A program made the position numbers and the translations under genes. The notes under the pieces were generated by a model. It did no database searches, had not been told where the DNA came from, and saw only the letters and a list, made by a program, of their open reading frames with translations. From Sulfitobacter sabulilitoris (lineage in GTDB: Bacteria > Pseudomonadota > Alphaproteobacteria > Rhodobacterales > Rhodobacteraceae): 64,000 nt of DNA. Positions 61,832-64,000 of this stretch are shown here, one piece after another; the first letter of the stretch is position 1; every line of letters begins with the position of its first letter. The stretch lies in assembly GCF_005887615.1 (NCBI RefSeq), contig NZ_VANS01000001.1:359415-423414 (forward strand), in the 5' to 3' direction.

Positions 61832-63213
61832 CCCGCGCGGCGCCGCCGCACCGGCTGCGGTTTCACGCGGGCCTCGATCTCGTCGTACAGCTTGCCGACG
61901 ATATCCTTGCCGGTGGCCTTTTCGATCCCCTCGAAACCGGGAGAGGAATTGACCTCAAGCACCTTTGGCCCGTCCGAGGACCGAAGCAGGTCGACCCCCG
62001 CCTTGCCCAGGCCAAAGGCGCGGGCGGCACGCAGGGCGGTGTCGCGCTCGGCCTTGGTGATGCGCACGACCTGCGCCGATCCGCCCCGGTGCAGGTTCGA
62101 GCGAAAGTCGCCCTCGGCCCCGGTCCGTTTCATCGCCGCGACAACCTTGTTCGCGATCACCAGGCAACGGATGTCCTCGCCCGCCGCTTCCTTGACGAAA
62201 TCCTGCACCAGGAAGTTCGCCTTGAGCCCGCGAAAGGCGTCGATCACCGATTCCGCCGCCTTTTTCGTCTCGGCCAGCACGACGCCCTTGCCTTGTGTCG
62301 ATTCCAGCAGTTTTACGATCAAGGGCGCGGTTCCGACCAGCGCCATCAGGTTGCTGGTGTCCTTGGGGCTGGCGGCGAAGGCCGTGGTGGGCATGCCGAT
62401 CTTCTTGGAGGCCAGCACCTGGTGTGCGTGCAGCTTGTCGCGGCTGGCGGTGATGCCCGCGCTGCCGTTGACGCAATAGGTGCCGATGGTTTCGAACTGG
62501 CGGATCACGGCGCAGCCATAGGGTGTGACCGATGCGCCGATGCGCGGGATCACCGCGTCGTAGCGGGGCAGCCGCTTGCCGTCGTAATGCACTTCCGGCG
62601 CCATCGAATTGATCGCCATGTAGCAGCGCGTGGTGTCGATCACCTCGACCGTGTGGCCGCGCGCCTCGCCGACTTCGACCAGGCGTTTGGTCGAATAGTT
62701 ATGCGCCTCGCGGCTGAGCACGGCGATGCGCAGGGCGCGTTCGGGCGCGCGCCGCCGGACCACGGGCGTGTGATAGACGTCATAGCTGAGTTCGGGCTGA
62801 AGCCGCTTTTCGGTGGGCGAGATCGAGATGTGGTCATTGAGCGCCTGTCGCCCCAGCAGCATCCGGCTGGTCATGCCCGCGCGGTTGGTCAGCGTCACGT
62901 CGATGGGCCAGCTGTGCCCGCCCACGTCGAGCGCGCTTGAGATGACATAGCGCAGTTCCGCCTCGCCGTTGGAGGAGGTGACTTCGCGCCGGTCGATGAT
63001 CGGTGCGGAACAGGCGATCGTGATGTCCTCGCGCCCGGCGATGGGGTGCACCAGAAAACGGACCTTGGGCTTGGCGGAGGAGCCGAAGACCTCGATGTCG
63101 CTGGCGTGCAGCGCAGAGGTGCGCGCGCCGGTGTCCACCTTGGCCTTGAGCGCGGGCAATCCCAGTTCGGGCAGTGAAATCCACTCTTCCCAACCGAATG
63201 TCAGCTTGTCCAT
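61828..63213 (-). CDS. rimK: Fusion of RimB-like retropepsin and RimK-like ATP-grasp ligase
   Basis: This 461-residue protein joins two activities. Residues 1 to about 140 form a retropepsin-like domain (DUF785, formerly called ATP-dependent zinc protease) with the aspartic motif DTGAR at 27-31 and [11 protein letters not shown] near its end. From about 170 it is RimK-like: [18 protein letters not shown], then the ATP-grasp core [39 protein letters not shown] and [15 protein letters not shown]. RimK adds Glu to ribosomal protein S6, and RimB tunes it in Pseudomonas. The ATG at 63213 has AGAGGAG before it. Confidence 0.9.
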   Translation of the reverse strand: MDKLTFGWEEWISLPELGLPALKAKVDTGARTSALHASDIEVFGSSAKPKVRFLVHPIAGREDITIACSAPIIDRREVTSSNGEAELRYVISSALDVGGHSWPIDVTLTNRAGMTSRMLLGRQALNDHISISPTEKRLQPELSYDVYHTPVVRRRAPERALRIAVLSREAHNYSTKRLVEVGEARGHTVEVIDTTRCYMAINSMAPEVHYDGKRLPRYDAVIPRIGASVTPYGCAVIRQFETIGTYCVNGSAGITASRDKLHAHQVLASKKIGMPTTAFAASPKDTSNLMALVGTAPLIVKLLESTQGKGVVLAETKKAAESVIDAFRGLKANFLVQDFVKEAAGEDIRCLVIANKVVAAMKRTGAEGDFRSNLHRGGSAQVVRITKAERDTALRAARAFGLGKAGVDLLRSSDGPKVLEVNSSPGFEGIEKATGKDIVGKLYDEIEARVKPQPVRRRRAG

Positions 63214-63299
63214 GACGGCACGACTCCTCTCTGGATGGCATGAAGACGTGCACCTAGCGCGCTGATGGCGCGATCTCAAGGTCTATCGGCGCGTGGGCG

Positions 63300-64000
63300 T
63301 CACGTGTCGGGCAGATGCCGCCGATCGGTTTCGGGCAGCATCCGCCGCCCGGTGTCCTCCTCGATCCGGCGGGCTTCTTCGATCAGGCGTTCGCGCATCT
63401 TGCATTCGATGTCCCATCCCGTCGCGGGGTTTGCGGTGGGCAGTTCAAAGCGCACCTTCTGGCCAAAGACGTCGTGGCCGACCACGCGCACATCCGCCTT
63501 GTCCAGCGGGCCGGTGTCCTCGCCGTCCTCGGTTTCGATGATCTGAAGGAAAACCTTGCGCAGCGCCTCTGTGTCGGCGGTCTGGGCCAGTGTCAGCACG
63601 ATGGGCCGGATCATCCGCACGTCCTCGATGGACCAGTTTTCAAAGGCGTCCTTGACGAAATAACTGACCGGCACGACAAAGCGGTTGCCGTTCCAGATCA
63701 GCAGCTGGACGTAGGTGAAGTGAATCCGCTCCACCGTGCAGAAATGCCCTTCGAAGATCAGCTGATCGCCGATCCGTGCGGAGCGGTTCAACGCGATCTG
63801 CACCGAGGCGAGGATATTGCCCAGCACCTCGCGGGCGGCAAAGCCGAGGATGATGGTCAGGGCCCCCGCCGAGGCCAGCAGCGACAGGCCAAGCGACTGG
63901 AACGTGTTGGCCGAGCTGAGCACGATGCCGCTGCCCAGCAGCAGCGCGATCACGATCACGAACTTGCGCGCCGCCGAAACGGTCGTCGCGATGTTGCGCA
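63300..64000 (-). CDS. Mechanosensitive channel, MscS family (partial, 5' end beyond window)
   Basis: The frame is open to the right edge, so the N-terminal membrane part is missing; the 63959 start is internal. What remains is the pore helix and the cytoplasmic beta and C-terminal domains: LGLSLLASAGALTIILGFAA, REVLGNILASVQIALNRSAR, then GDQLIFEGHFCTVERIHFTY and RFVVPVSYFVKDAFENWS. The Gly/Ala-rich pore and the following amphipathic helix mark MscS. It probably releases solutes at high membrane tension. The C-terminus carries a charged tail (RRIEEDTGRR). Confidence 0.9.
   Translation of the reverse strand, partial: RNIATTVSAARKFVIVIALLLGSGIVLSSANTFQSLGLSLLASAGALTIILGFAAREVLGNILASVQIALNRSARIGDQLIFEGHFCTVERIHFTYVQLLIWNGNRFVVPVSYFVKDAFENWSIEDVRMIRPIVLTLAQTADTEALRKVFLQIIETEDGEDTGPLDKADVRVVGHDVFGQKVRFELPTANPATGWDIECKMRERLIEEARRIEEDTGRRMLPETDRRHLPDT

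Overview
The window is GC-rich bacterial chromosome, densely packed with short intergenic gaps and many 1- to 11-base gene overlaps. The gene content points to an alphaproteobacterium of the Rhodobacteraceae, probably the Roseobacter group. The main markers are dct TRAP transport genes, form II cox genes in the order S-L-M, a siroheme-type sulfite reductase cluster ending in fpr, tandem gap genes near tkt and zapA, DUF2849 and DUF934 proteins, and an alphaproteobacterial GTTC-N7-GTTC LexA box before uvrA. I saw no insertion sequence, prophage, CRISPR array, rRNA or tRNA. The window looks like core chromosome rather than an island.

Layout: 1-4.6 kb holds a DUF455 protein, a Bcp peroxiredoxin and a large AsmA/YhdP-like envelope protein. 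4.6-14.7 kb holds queA, an MFS transporter, a DUF924 protein, lipoamide dehydrogenase, an unrecognised 329-residue protein, SOS-type uvrA, a methyltransferase and a small secreted protein. 14.8-22.2 kb is a valine-degradation region: a 3-hydroxyisobutyryl-CoA hydrolase fused in frame to MmsB, isobutyryl-CoA dehydrogenase, mmsA and a divergent LysR regulator, with a YbdK-type ligase and a cupredoxin in between. 22.3-31.7 kb holds a CBS protein, coaD, two different GAPDH genes flanking a 47-residue membrane peptide, a DUF808 protein, an HPF-cold-shock fusion, a P460-type haem protein, tkt and zapA. 31.9-39.7 kb holds a VOC protein, the bolA/grxD cluster, and an XdhC / MoeA-like / CoxSLM molybdoenzyme set. 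39.9-43.4 kb holds an OmpA protein with a 42-bp repeat array, infC with an AUC start, and an Ala-rich membrane-anchored protein. 43.7-49.8 kb is the assimilatory sulfur cluster (cysG, DUF2849, cysI, cysH, DUF934, fpr) with a divergent Lrp regulator. 49.9-57.7 kb holds a P450 and a DctBD-DctPQM C4-dicarboxylate system. 57.8-64 kb holds tpiA, a 2OG oxygenase, an A-type Fe-S carrier, sufT, a methyltransferase, a RimB-RimK fusion and a MscS channel cut by the right edge.

Most genes fit known families. The points most worth following are: a DctD-like regulator that has lost its Walker A lysine and the sigma-54 contact loop, next to a tandem operator spaced three helical turns; the in-frame fusion of two consecutive valine-pathway enzymes that keeps an internal ribosome binding site; the unrecognised protein at 9.3-10.2 kb; the OmpA repeat array; and structured non-coding DNA after zapA. 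I did not find a clearly new multi-gene system.
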